Below, piece by piece: positions 6,496 through 15,137 of a stretch of 20,904 nucleotides of DNA; position 1 is the stretch's first letter; each line of letters opens with the position of its first letter. This stretch comes from Streptosporangiaceae bacterium. GTDB taxonomy: Bacteria > Actinomycetota > Actinomycetes > Streptosporangiales > Streptosporangiaceae. The stretch is taken from NCBI GenBank assembly GCA_030040415.1, contig JASHTT010000267.1, positions 1 to 20,904 on the forward strand, written 5' to 3'. The notes beneath the pieces are model-generated. The model ran no database searches, was not told where the DNA came from, and saw only the letters and a list, made by a program, of their open reading frames with translations. The position numbers and the translations under genes are program-made.

Positions 6496-7844
6496 ACCCG
6501 TCGCCGGGCTGGGTCAAGACGCGCCGCCGGCTCGGCGGTGTGGCGTTCCTGCTCGTCTTGGCCTTGCTCGTGTGGCTGTCGATAGCGGTGTACCAGAAGA
6601 AGTTCAGCTCGGCCGCGATGGTCACGCTGTACACGAGCAGCGCTGGCAACGAGATGCACCCGGGTGCCGAGGTCATGGTGCGCGGCGTTCAGGTTGGCAC
6701 GGTCCGGCAGATCAGCGCGGATGGCAGCGGTGCGCGGCTCGAGCTCGCCATCGACCCCGGGCAGGTGCCACTGCTGCCCGCGAATGTGTCGGCGGAGATG
6801 GTGCCCACCACGCTGTTCGGCGAGCGCTACGTGGACCTGATCCTGCCGTCCCACCCGGTGCGGGCCCGGCTGACCAGCGGCAGTGTCATCCAGCAGAACC
6901 GCTCTGCGGACGCGATAGAGCTGGACAAGGTGCTCGACAACCTGCTGCCGATGCTGGCAGCGACGCAGCCAGACAAGCTTTCCCTGACGCTGACCGCGAT
7001 CGCGGAGGGACTGCAGGGCAACGGCAAGACCCTCGGCCAGTCGCTGGTGACGCTGAATTCCTATCTCAAGCGGCTCAACCCGCAGCTACCGGAGATCGAC
7101 GCGGACTTCACCAAGCTCGCCGAACTGGCCAGGACCTACAACCAGGCGGCCCCCGACATCGTGCAGGCGCTCGATGACTTCGGCGTGACCGGCCGGACCC
7201 TGTCGGCGCAGCGCGCCGACTTCGCCGCGCTGCTGGCCAACTTCACCACCGCCGCCAACGACCTGACGTCGTTCCTGGACGCGAACTCGACCAACGCGAT
7301 CAGGCTGTCCGCGGACAGCGTCTCCACGCTGCGGATCCTGGCCCGCTACGCGCCGGAGTTCCCGTGCGTCCTGCAGCAGCTGGCGGCCTTCGTGCCGGAC
7401 ATGAACAAGGTGCTCGGGGCGGGCACGGACCAGGCGGGCCTGCACGCGAGCGTGGACGTGGTGCAGCCGCCCGGCCGCTACCTGCCCAAGGTCGACACGC
7501 CGGTGTATGGCGACAACCTGGGCCCGCACTGTTACCCGGTGCCGTTCCGCGGCGTGCGGCTCGACGACGGTGCGGGCACGAACGCGACCACCGGGAGTGC
7601 GGCCGGCCCGAAGACGGGAAGCACGAAGACGGGGACCACGAAGGCGGGGAGCGCCAAGGCGGCCAGCACGACGGCAGCATTGAGCAACTACGGCCCCGCC
7701 GGGCTCGCCGCTTCGCCCGCGCAGGCCGAGCTGGTCAGGGAACTGGACGCGCTGTCACTCGGCAGCCCGGTCTCCTCGCTGCCGTACTGGGCGTCGCTGC
7801 TCACCGCGCCGCTGTACGCCGGCACCGAGGTCCGGATCGGGTGA
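6492..7844 (+). CDS. mceA: MCE family protein MceA
   Basis: The 450-residue product has one N-terminal membrane anchor (about 13-34), an MCE domain (about 40-118, with GAEVMVRGVQVGTVRQI and FGERYVDLILP) and a long helical region (about 130-300) that in this family builds a tube or needle. The frame is open back to 5697, but the start is set at ATG 6492, which overlaps the yrbEB stop (ATGA) and puts the anchor at the N-terminus. Residues 374-393 form four K-T/A-x-S/T-x pentapeptide repeats (KTGST-KTGTT-KAGSA-KAAST), a flexible Lys/Thr-rich tract before the final 55 residues. The A label comes from its position as the first mce gene. Confidence 0.93.
   Translation: MNPSPGWVKTRRRLGGVAFLLVLALLVWLSIAVYQKKFSSAAMVTLYTSSAGNEMHPGAEVMVRGVQVGTVRQISADGSGARLELAIDPGQVPLLPANVSAEMVPTTLFGERYVDLILPSHPVRARLTSGSVIQQNRSADAIELDKVLDNLLPMLAATQPDKLSLTLTAIAEGLQGNGKTLGQSLVTLNSYLKRLNPQLPEIDADFTKLAELARTYNQAAPDIVQALDDFGVTGRTLSAQRADFAALLANFTTAANDLTSFLDANSTNAIRLSADSVSTLRILARYAPEFPCVLQQLAAFVPDMNKVLGAGTDQAGLHASVDVVQPPGRYLPKVDTPVYGDNLGPHCYPVPFRGVRLDDGAGTNATTGSAAGPKTGSTKTGTTKAGSAKAASTTAALSNYGPAGLAASPAQAELVRELDALSLGSPVSSLPYWASLLTAPLYAGTEVRIG
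7611..7670 (+). repeat. Four tandem 15-bp repeats inside mceA
   Basis: Four degenerate 15-bp units (7611-7625, 7626-7640, 7641-7655, 7656-7670), each starting AAGRCGG, encode consecutive Lys-Thr/Ala-rich pentapeptides in frame with mceA. Unit number may vary between strains by slippage. Confidence 0.75.
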
Positions 7845-7851
7845 TGCGCAG

Positions 7852-8886
7852 GTGAAACGCAAGAGCCTCGCCGGGCCGCTGGTCAAGTCGCTCATTTTCG
7901 TGGTCGTCACGGTGTTCGTCACCGCGATCCTCGGCGTCTCGATCGTGTCCACCGGCCCGTCGGCGACCGTCGGCTACCGCGCCGTCTTCTCCGACGTCAC
8001 CGGCCTGACCGTGGGCAGCGACGTCGACATCGCCGGCGTGCGGGTCGGCCAGGTGACCTCGCTTACCGTCTACCACCGCAACCTCGCGCTGGTCGGGTTC
8101 TCGGTGCAGTCGGGCAGGCAGCTGCCCGCATCGGTGACCGCCACGATCAGGTACCTGAACCTGGTCGGCCAGCGCTACATCGAACTCGCCCAGGGCACCG
8201 GGCCGGTGGACCGCGCACTGCCGCCCGGCGGCACGATCCCGCTCGCGCACACCACGCCCGCGCTCAACCTCACCGAGTTGTTCGACGGCTTCCAGCCGCT
8301 GTTCCAGGCCCTGTCGCCGGGCGACGTGAATAAGTTGTCCGCCGACATCATCGACGTGTTCCAGGGCGAGAGCCCCAATGTCACAGCGCTGACCGCGGCC
8401 GTAGGCTCGCTCACCTCGGCGCTTGCGACCAGGGACAAGGTCATCGACGACGTGATCGACAACCTCAACTCCGTGGTCGGCACGATCAGTTCGAGGGACA
8501 CCGCGCTGCGCAACCTGATCACCTCGCTGCAGGAACTTGTCTCCGGCCTCGCCGCCAACCGGCAGCCGATCGGCCAGGCGATCTCCGCGATCGCCAGCCT
8601 CAGCAGCGCCACCGCGGGCCTGCTGCAGGTGGCAAGGCCACCGCTCAAGGACGACATCACCCAACTGGGGCGGCTGGCCGGCAACCTGGCCGACAACTCG
8701 GCGACCGTAAACGAGTTCCTGCAGGACCTGCCCATCCAGATGACCGACATCGCCCGGCTGGCGTCCTACGGGTCCTGGATCAACTTCTTCCTCTGCGAGG
8801 CCACGGTGAGCGGCGTGCACATCGCGGGGCATGGCGGCACCACATCCAAGGGCGTACCTGTCACCGCGGCGAGGTGCACGTCATGA
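7852..8886 (+). CDS. mceB: MCE family protein MceB
   Basis: The 344-residue product has an N-terminal anchor (about 10-32), an MCE domain (about 38-114, with GSDVDIAGVRVGQVTSL and GQRYIELAQG) and an extended helical C-terminal region with repeated leucine spacing. It starts at GTG 7852, 7 nt after the mceA stop, with only a weak GCAGG before it, which suggests translational coupling. The end overlaps mceC (ATGA). There is a single cysteine near the C-terminus (FFLCEATVSG), a position often conserved in MceB/C proteins. Confidence 0.93.
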   Translation: MKRKSLAGPLVKSLIFVVVTVFVTAILGVSIVSTGPSATVGYRAVFSDVTGLTVGSDVDIAGVRVGQVTSLTVYHRNLALVGFSVQSGRQLPASVTATIRYLNLVGQRYIELAQGTGPVDRALPPGGTIPLAHTTPALNLTELFDGFQPLFQALSPGDVNKLSADIIDVFQGESPNVTALTAAVGSLTSALATRDKVIDDVIDNLNSVVGTISSRDTALRNLITSLQELVSGLAANRQPIGQAISAIASLSSATAGLLQVARPPLKDDITQLGRLAGNLADNSATVNEFLQDLPIQMTDIARLASYGSWINFFLCEATVSGVHIAGHGGTTSKGVPVTAARCTS

Positions 8887-9896
8887 AGCGGATCACCATC
8901 AAGCCGCTCAGGGAGCGCAACCCGATCCTGGTGGCGGTCGTGGGCCTGGTCATACTCGCGGTCATCGCCTCGCTCGTCTACTTCTACAACGACTTGCCGG
9001 TCATCGGCGGCGGCACCGGGTACACCGCGTACTTCGCCGAGGCGTCCGGACTGCAGGCGGGCAACGAGGTCAGGATCGCCGGGGTCACCGTCGGCTCGGT
9101 GACCGGCGTGAGCCTGGACGGCGACAAGGTCGCGGTGACGTTCGACGTCAAGAACGCCTGGGTGGGCGACCGCACCACGGCAGCCATCGAGATCAAGACG
9201 CTGCTCGGCGACAAGTACCTGGCGATCGACCCGCTGGGCACGGCCGCCCAGAACCCGGCTGTGCCCATCCCGCTGTCCCGCACTGCCTCGCCCTACGACG
9301 TCACGCAGGCCTTCAGCGGCTTCGCTCAGCAAGTCAGCCAGATCGACACGGCCCAGCTTGCGCAGAGCCTGCAGAGCCTCTCCGACGCGTTCGCCACGAC
9401 GCCGCCCTACGTGCGCCAGGCCCTGCGCGGCCTGGCCTCCCTGTCGGCATCCGTCGCGTCCAAGGATGCCGAGGTCACAAGCCTGCTGGCCGGGGCCAAG
9501 AAGGTCACGGGCACGCTGGCCGGCGAGGACGCCAGGTTCGCCGCCCTGCTCGACGACGGCAACCTGCTGCTCGCCGAACTGCGCCAGCGGCAAGACGCGA
9601 TCTCCGCGATGCTCACCGACACCCGGGAGCTTGCCGTGCAGATCTCCGGCCTCGTGAACGACGACCAGGCACAGCTGACTCCGGCGCTGCAGGCGCTCAA
9701 CCAGGTCACCGACGTGCTGCAGGCTAACCAGGCCAACCTCACCAAGGCGCTCGCGCTGGCCGGCCCCTACTACAAACTGGTCGGCAATGCCCTGGGCAAC
9801 GGCCGTTGGTTCGACGTTTACCTGTGCGGCCTGATCACCCACACCGACCTGCCTGACAACACGCCGGCTTCAGGCTGCGAACCACCGAAACCGTAG
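8883..9896 (+). CDS. mceC: MCE family protein MceC
   Basis: The 337-residue product has an anchor (about 15-36), an MCE domain (about 45-118, with GNEVRIAGVTVGSVTGV and GDKYLAIDPLG) and a helical tail. A GTG at 8874 is in frame, but ATG 8883 overlaps the mceB stop and has GAGGTG at 8871-8876 with 6-nt spacing, so it is preferred. The C-terminus holds the family's YLCGL-type cysteine and ends in a Pro-rich EPPKP. Confidence 0.93.
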   Translation: MKRITIKPLRERNPILVAVVGLVILAVIASLVYFYNDLPVIGGGTGYTAYFAEASGLQAGNEVRIAGVTVGSVTGVSLDGDKVAVTFDVKNAWVGDRTTAAIEIKTLLGDKYLAIDPLGTAAQNPAVPIPLSRTASPYDVTQAFSGFAQQVSQIDTAQLAQSLQSLSDAFATTPPYVRQALRGLASLSASVASKDAEVTSLLAGAKKVTGTLAGEDARFAALLDDGNLLLAELRQRQDAISAMLTDTRELAVQISGLVNDDQAQLTPALQALNQVTDVLQANQANLTKALALAGPYYKLVGNALGNGRWFDVYLCGLITHTDLPDNTPASGCEPPKP

Positions 9897-9906
9897 GTGC
9901 AGAACC

Positions 9907-11091
9907 ATGATGACGAGGAACGACAGTCCGGCCGACGCGGCGCCCGCGGCGTCACGGTTCGGGCGGCTGGTGCGGACCGCCCGGGAACGCTGGGTGCTGA
10001 GCATCGGCGCTGTCGTCGTCGCCGCTGCCCTGGTGGCTGGCGGGTTGCTGGTCTATCAGGCCGCGCATCCGAGCACGCAGGTCACCGCCTACTTCTCCGA
10101 GGCGATCGGCGTCTACCCGCAGTCCACGGTGCGGATCCTCGGTGTGCCCGTCGGCACGGTGGACTCGGTGCAGCCGGACGGCACGGACGTCAAGGTCACC
10201 ATGACCATTGACAATGGCATTCACGTCCCGGCAGATGCGGACGCCGTCGTGACAGCTCCGAGCGTCGTGTCCGACCGGTACATCCAGCTGGAGCCCGCCT
10301 ACACCGGCGGACCGCAGCTTGCCAGCGGTGCCGTCATCCCGGTGAGCCGGACCGCGGTGCCGGTCGAGGTCGACCAGGTGTACGCCAGCCTGGAGAAGCT
10401 CGCCAACGCGCTCGGGCCGAACGGGGCCAACAAGCACGGCGCGCTCAGCAACCTGATCAAGACCGGCGCGGCCAACCTCGCGGGCAACGGCGGCTACCTG
10501 CGGCAGATGATCACCGAATTCGGCGGGCTGTCCAAGACGCTGGGCAGCAACTCCGGCAACCTGTTTGCCTCGATCGCCTACCTGCAGCAGTTCACCAGCA
10601 TGCTGAAGCAGAACAACGGCCAGGTCCAGCAGGCCGAGCAGCAGCTAGCGCAGGTGGCGGCGTTCCTCTCCGCGGACCGCCAGGAGCTGTCCAGCGCACT
10701 CACCGACCTGGCCGTGGCACTGAACCAGGTCAAGACGTTCATCGGCAACAACCGCGACCTGCTCGAGGCGAACGTCAACAAGCTCGCGTCGATCACCTCG
10801 ATCCTGGTCAAGGAGCGGGCATCGCTGGCCGAGGCGCTCGATGATGCCCCGCTCGCCGCCGACAACCTGGTCAACGCCTACGACACCACCACGCACACGC
10901 TGGACAGCCGCGGCGACCTGCTCGAGCTCGAATTCGGCAAGGGCAAGCTGGTGACCTCGGCATCCGGCGCCCCGGTCGGCTCGGTGGCGGTGCCGGCCTC
11001 CGAGCTAGCCCTGCTGCCGCCGCTGCCGCTGCCGTCAGCGGGCACCGTCTACGGCACGCCGCAGGCCCTGTCGGCAGGGGGCGGCGGATGA
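9907..11091 (+). CDS. mceD: MCE family protein MceD
   Basis: The 394-residue product has a hydrophilic N-terminus, an anchor (about 30-51), an MCE domain (about 57-132, with STVRILGVPVGTVDSV and VSDRYIQLEPAY) and a long Gln/Asn-rich coiled-coil-like region (about 175-320). The C-terminus is Pro/Leu/Gly-rich. ATG 9907 and ATG 9910 are both possible; AGGTG at 9895-9899 fits either. It lies 10 nt after mceC and overlaps mceE by ATGA. The D label is positional. Confidence 0.92.
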   Translation: MMTRNDSPADAAPAASRFGRLVRTARERWVLSIGAVVVAAALVAGGLLVYQAAHPSTQVTAYFSEAIGVYPQSTVRILGVPVGTVDSVQPDGTDVKVTMTIDNGIHVPADADAVVTAPSVVSDRYIQLEPAYTGGPQLASGAVIPVSRTAVPVEVDQVYASLEKLANALGPNGANKHGALSNLIKTGAANLAGNGGYLRQMITEFGGLSKTLGSNSGNLFASIAYLQQFTSMLKQNNGQVQQAEQQLAQVAAFLSADRQELSSALTDLAVALNQVKTFIGNNRDLLEANVNKLASITSILVKERASLAEALDDAPLAADNLVNAYDTTTHTLDSRGDLLELEFGKGKLVTSASGAPVGSVAVPASELALLPPLPLPSAGTVYGTPQALSAGGGG

Positions 11092-12167
11092 GGGCCCTCG
11101 GCTGGCGGCAGCTGCCCCTGGCTGGCGGCGCGGCGCGAGTGACGGTCACCGCCCTGGCCGTCGCGGTGCTGGCCGCCACCCTCCTCGCGGGCTGCGGGTC
11201 GAGCGGATTCAACGGCATCTACAACCTCCCGCTGCCCGGTGGTGCCAGCCTCGGTTCGCATCCCTACCAGGTAACGGCGCAGTTCTCCAACGTGGCCGAC
11301 CTGGTGCCGCAGTCTGCGGTCATGGTCAATGACGTGGCGGTCGGCCGGGTGACGAAGATCTACCTGCCGCAGGGTAGCTGGACGGCGAACGTCACGATGC
11401 TGGTGAACGGCAGCGTGCACTTGCCAGCCAATGCGATCGCCCAGGTCAGCCAGTCCAGCCTGCTCGGCGAGCAGTACATAGCACTGTCCGCGGCACCCGG
11501 GGTGAAGCCGGTCGGCACCCTCGCCAACCACGCGGTGATCCCGCTGTCCCGGACGACCACCAACGCGACGGTCGAGGAGGTGCTCGGCGCGCTGTCGCTG
11601 CTGCTGAACGGCGGCGGAATCGACCAGCTGCACACGATCGTGACTCAGCTGGACGCGGCGCTGTCCGGCAATGCGCCGCAGATCCGCTCGCTGCTCGTCG
11701 AGATCCGGACGACGCTGACCAACCTGGACTCGCACAAGCAAGCCATCTTCGCCGCGCTGGCCGGGCTGAAGTCTTTGTCCGCCACGCTGGCCGCCAGGGA
11801 CCGGCAGATCGGCAGCGCGCTCGACAACCTCACGCCCGGCCTGCAGGTGCTCGCCGACCAGCAACAGCAGCTCGTCACCATGCTCGACTCGCTGAAGCGG
11901 CTGAGCGGCGTCGCCGTGTCGACCATCAACGCCAGTCAGGCCGACCTCGTCGCCGACCTGCGAGACCTCTCGCCAACCCTGCGCGAGCTGGCCGACGCCG
12001 GGCAGAACCTGCCGCTCGCGCTGCAGGTGCTGCTGACCTACCCGTTCACCGACCAGGTGATCAAGGACGTCAAGGGCGACTACCTCAACGTGTACCTCAA
12101 CCTGGAGGCGAAGAAGGGGACGACGGTGATCCCGCCGATCCCGGTGCCGCACAGGAAGAAGAAATAG
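11088..12167 (+). CDS. mceE: MCE family lipoprotein MceE (LprK-like)
   Basis: The 359-residue product has a lipoprotein signal peptide with lipobox LLAGC, lipidated cysteine C36. The YNLPLPGG motif just after it is a hallmark of MceE proteins. The MCE domain spans about 58-133 (QSAVMVNDVAVGRVTKI, GEQYIALSAAP) and a helical region follows. It ends in a basic tail (HRKKK). It is the only one of the six MCE proteins here with a lipobox, matching the known pattern of the fifth protein in actinobacterial mce operons. It starts in an ATGA overlap with mceD. Confidence 0.95.
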   Translation: MRALGWRQLPLAGGAARVTVTALAVAVLAATLLAGCGSSGFNGIYNLPLPGGASLGSHPYQVTAQFSNVADLVPQSAVMVNDVAVGRVTKIYLPQGSWTANVTMLVNGSVHLPANAIAQVSQSSLLGEQYIALSAAPGVKPVGTLANHAVIPLSRTTTNATVEEVLGALSLLLNGGGIDQLHTIVTQLDAALSGNAPQIRSLLVEIRTTLTNLDSHKQAIFAALAGLKSLSATLAARDRQIGSALDNLTPGLQVLADQQQQLVTMLDSLKRLSGVAVSTINASQADLVADLRDLSPTLRELADAGQNLPLALQVLLTYPFTDQVIKDVKGDYLNVYLNLEAKKGTTVIPPIPVPHRKKK

Positions 12168-12169
12168 CG

Positions 12170-13336
12170 ATGCTCACCCGTGCCACCCAGGTGAAGCTGG
12201 CCGTGTTCGCACTGCTCAGCGTGCTAGCCCTGGGCTACACCGGTTTCCACTACGCCGACCTCGGCCGCTACATAGGGCTGCGCGGCTATTACGTGGTCCG
12301 GCTCGAGCTGGCGAACGGCGGCGGGATCTACCCGGCCGCCGACGTGACCTACCGGGGCGTCTCGGTGGGCCGGGTGGGCGCCATGCAGCTCACCGACAGC
12401 GGCATCCAGGTCGACCTGGACATCAGCGACTCAGCGCCACGGATCCCGGCCCGGCTGCAGGCCGCGGTCGCCGACCTGTCCGCGGTGGGGGAGCAGTACG
12501 TCGACCTGCGCCCCACGACGTCGGCGGGTCCCTACCTGACCGCCGGCAGCGTGATCCCGGAGCGGGACACACAGCTGCCGCTGCCGGTCACCAGCGTGCT
12601 GAACAGCGTGGAGACGCTGGCCACGTCGCTGCCGCTGTCGTCACTGCGCTCGCTCACCGACGAGCTGGCCGACGGTTTCGGCGGCCAGGGCAGCGACGTT
12701 TCGGACATCGTCACCGGGAACGCCGAGCTGATCCGTGCCGCCGACGCCACTCTGCCGCAGACCAGCACGCTGATCAGGGACAGCCAGGAGGTCATCGACA
12801 CCCAGGTCGCCGAGAGCAGCGCGCTCGACTCGTTCAGCCGCAACCTCATGCTGCTCGCCCGCCAGCTGGCCGGCTCCGACGCGAGCATCAGCCAGCTCCT
12901 GTCCGGCGGCCCGCAGGCTGCGGCGCAGGTCGCCGACCTGCTGGCCGGCACCAACCCCGGCCTCGGCGACCTGATAGCAAACTTGCTGACGACCTCGGAA
13001 GTGTCGATGGCCAGGGGACCGGCGCTCGATGAGCTGCTCTCCGCGCTGCCCGCTGCCGTCGCCATCGGGTCTACCGCGATCAACGCCAAGGGGGCCAAGT
13101 TCGGGCTGGCCCTGACCTTCTTCAACCCGCTGCCGTGCACCGACGGCTACGGCGGCACCGACTACCTGAACGGGCTCGACACCACCCCGAACCCGCCGCT
13201 GAACACTTCCGCCTACTGCGCGTCGCCGCCCAGCAGCGGCAAGGACGTGCGCGGCTCGGCGAACGCGCCGAGCTTCGGCGGCGTCCCATCACCGGCGGAG
13301 GCGGGCATCGCCCAGCTACTCGGCGTACGGCCGTGA
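12170..13336 (+). CDS. mceF: MCE family protein MceF
   Basis: The 388-residue product has an N-terminal anchor (about 8-26), an MCE domain (about 40-116, with AADVTYRGVSVGRVGAM and GEQYVDLRP) and a helical region. The C-terminal part has two cysteines (PLPCTDGYGG and SAYCASPP) that may pair. It starts 2 nt after mceE, with AGGAAG inside the end of that gene. It is the last of the six core MCE proteins and is followed by a 61-nt gap before the accessory genes. Confidence 0.94.
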   Translation: MLTRATQVKLAVFALLSVLALGYTGFHYADLGRYIGLRGYYVVRLELANGGGIYPAADVTYRGVSVGRVGAMQLTDSGIQVDLDISDSAPRIPARLQAAVADLSAVGEQYVDLRPTTSAGPYLTAGSVIPERDTQLPLPVTSVLNSVETLATSLPLSSLRSLTDELADGFGGQGSDVSDIVTGNAELIRAADATLPQTSTLIRDSQEVIDTQVAESSALDSFSRNLMLLARQLAGSDASISQLLSGGPQAAAQVADLLAGTNPGLGDLIANLLTTSEVSMARGPALDELLSALPAAVAIGSTAINAKGAKFGLALTFFNPLPCTDGYGGTDYLNGLDTTPNPPLNTSAYCASPPSSGKDVRGSANAPSFGGVPSPAEAGIAQLLGVRP

Positions 13337-13397
13337 CACTCGCCGTGACTGCATACCATGTCAGCAGCCCGCTCCAGCCGTCCGGGGAGGTGACCAG

Positions 13398-14057
13398 ATG
13401 ACCAGCGAGCAAGCGATGCCTACTCGGGGGGACGACCCCGCGACCCCCGCGGTGCCTACTGCGGGGGATGACTCCCCGACTCCCGGGGACCCAGCTCAGC
13501 GGAACGGGGCAGCCCCGGTAGGCGACTCCCCGGCGCACGCCGGACCCGCCTGGCGGCGGAACCCGCTGCTCGCCACGGCCTGCGCGCTGCTGGCCGTGGC
13601 CATCGTGTTCGCCGCCTGGGCCGGCTGGTCCTGGCTGACCGCGCCCCGTGCCTCGGCCGCCGCCGCGGTTCGCGACCAGGCGCTGCGCGCGGGTGAGCAG
13701 GCCGTGCTGAACTTCAACACGCTCGATTACCGGACCGTGAACCAGGGCCTGAACTTGTGGGAGCAGTCGTCCACGGGGACGCTGCATGCCGAGATCGCGG
13801 CAGGCCGGTCGTCGTTCGCGAAGCAGATCACGCAGGCCAAGTCGGTCACCACCGCGAAGATTCTGGACGCCGCGTTGACCAGGCTGAACGCCGCAGCCGG
13901 CACCGCGTCGATCATCGTCGCCATGCAGATCACCGTCACCACGGGCAAGGGGTCTGCGGCCACGAAGCAGAGCCGGCAGGAGGGCGTGCTGACCCGGACC
14001 AGCTCGGGCTGGAAGCTCAGCTCGCTCGGGCAGGTCCCCGTTGGGGCCGCGGCATGA
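13398..14057 (+). CDS. Mce-associated membrane protein (Mam), first of two
   Basis: The 219-residue product has a Pro/Asp-rich cytoplasmic N-terminus (1-52) containing two copies of a PTxGDD-type 12-residue repeat. One membrane helix follows (about 56-80), then an exported domain with the pattern usual for Mce-associated proteins: LNFNTLDYRTVNQGLNLWEQ, a STGTL segment and a closing GWKLSSLGQVPV. Such proteins accompany mce operons and are thought to stabilise the complex. The start is ATG 13398 with GGGGAGG at 13384-13390. It overlaps the next gene by ATGA. Confidence 0.88.
   Translation: MTSEQAMPTRGDDPATPAVPTAGDDSPTPGDPAQRNGAAPVGDSPAHAGPAWRRNPLLATACALLAVAIVFAAWAGWSWLTAPRASAAAAVRDQALRAGEQAVLNFNTLDYRTVNQGLNLWEQSSTGTLHAEIAAGRSSFAKQITQAKSVTTAKILDAALTRLNAAAGTASIIVAMQITVTTGKGSAATKQSRQEGVLTRTSSGWKLSSLGQVPVGAAA
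13418..13484 (+). repeat. Two imperfect direct repeats, 36-bp period, in the Mam gene
   Basis: Units 13418-13448 and 13454-13484 differ at about six of 31 positions and encode PTRGDDPATP and PTAGDDSPTP in the disordered N-terminal tail. The offset is a multiple of three, so copy-number change would keep the frame. Confidence 0.6.
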
Positions 14058-14668
14058 CCCCCGCCCAGAGCCCGCAACCGACGGCCGAGTCGGCGGATCT
14101 GCCCGTTCCCCCCATGGCGGACGTCCCGGCGGGGGATCGCGGTGCTGCCCGCCCCAGGCGGCGGGTGGTCCTGGTGGCGGTGCTCGGCGCGGCGACCGTT
14201 GTCCTCGGGGCGTTCGGCATCTGGGCCACTGTGACCGCGCACGACTTGCGGGCCGCCGCGGCGTCCAGCAACGGGGCGCTCGTCGACGCCAGCGCTACCA
14301 CCGCGGTGACCCGCCAGGTGTCCGGCGCGGTGGACACGATCTTCTCCTACAGCTACGCCGATACGGGCCGGACCAGGGCCGCCGCCCAGAAGCTGCTCAC
14401 CGGATCGGCGATCCGTCAGTACGACCAGCTATTCGCGCTGGTCGAGCGGCAGGCGCCCAAGGAGAAGCTGGTCGTCACCACGCGGGTCACCAACGTCGGC
14501 GTGGAACTGCTCAGCCAGGGCCGGGCCAGGCTGCTGGTGTTCGCCAACCAGCAGGACACCGTCAGCGGGACCGGCAAGGCCAGCTACGGCGGGGCAATGT
14601 TCGCCGTCACGGCCGTGCGCCAGGGCGGCAGCTGGAAGATCGAGGACATCGATACCTTCACCGGATGA
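14054..14668 (+). CDS. Mce-associated membrane protein (Mam), second of two
   Basis: The 204-residue product has a Pro-rich N-terminus, a membrane helix (about 37-62) and an exported domain. Typical segments are NGALVDASATTAVTRQV, AVDTIFSYSYADTGRTR and a C-terminal SWKIEDIDTF, as in the other common Mce-associated subtype. The longer open frame from 13757 is mostly out of frame with the previous real gene; ATG 14054 overlaps its stop (ATGA) and begins the protein proper. It is the last gene of the mce operon and ends 10 nt before the convergent STAS gene, with no clear hairpin between them. Confidence 0.88.
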   Translation: MTPAQSPQPTAESADLPVPPMADVPAGDRGAARPRRRVVLVAVLGAATVVLGAFGIWATVTAHDLRAAAASSNGALVDASATTAVTRQVSGAVDTIFSYSYADTGRTRAAAQKLLTGSAIRQYDQLFALVERQAPKEKLVVTTRVTNVGVELLSQGRARLLVFANQQDTVSGTGKASYGGAMFAVTAVRQGGSWKIEDIDTFTG

Positions 14669-14678
14669 TCGTGGCTGG

Positions 14679-15071
14679 CTAGCGCTGATCCGACCGCAGT
14701 GCAGCGTCGATGCTCGTGTACACGGACGGCTTGCAGCTGACGGCGCTTAGCTGCACGGCGTCGTAGAGATCTCTCGACCAGACGACCAGGCGCAGCGCCG
14801 ACCCGCGGGAAGCGAGAGCACGATTCGTCCGGAGCAGGCCGTCCAGGCCGCGAGCGTCCCACCACTCCACGAGCGCCGTGTCGGCCACGAGCAGGGTGAT
14901 GCCGGGGGCCCAGGCCGTCAGGACGAGGCTTCCGGCGTCGACGCGCGCGCGGGCGCGGATGTCGGCGGGTAGCCGGACGACGCTGCAGCGGTCCGCGGTC
15001 ACGGTCGTCACGGGGCATGCTTGCGGGAGCTGTGCCGGATGCCATTGTGGCCAGCGCGCCTGGTGGTACAC
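14679..15071 (-). CDS. STAS-domain protein with degenerate phosphorylation site
   Basis: The 130-residue product shows the STAS fold pattern of anti-sigma factor antagonists: ITLLVADTALVEWWDARG, the helix LDGLLRTNRALASRGSALRLVV and a final SVYTSIDAAL. In SpoIIAA-type proteins the loop reads D-S-S/T-G and the Ser is phosphorylated by an anti-sigma kinase; here it reads D72-A73-R74-G75, so the phosphorylatable residue is absent. The start is GTG 15071, with GGAGG at 15081-15085 and 9-nt spacing. No anti-sigma or sigma gene adjoins it. It may be a non-phosphorylatable antagonist or a sensor module. The STAS call is by pattern recognition. Confidence 0.7.
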   Translation of the reverse strand: MYHQARWPQWHPAQLPQACPVTTVTADRCSVVRLPADIRARARVDAGSLVLTAWAPGITLLVADTALVEWWDARGLDGLLRTNRALASRGSALRLVVWSRDLYDAVQLSAVSCKPSVYTSIDAALRSDQR

Positions 15072-15137
15072 AGACGCTCACCTCCGGGCCACGTTGAGGC
15101 TGATATTGGGCGGGGAGCCTGCCGTAGGGCGGCATGC

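Noticed and set aside
7801..9842. Long minus-strand open frames over mceB and mceC
   Set aside because: They are shadows of two genes with MCE domains and have no ribosome binding sites or domain patterns.
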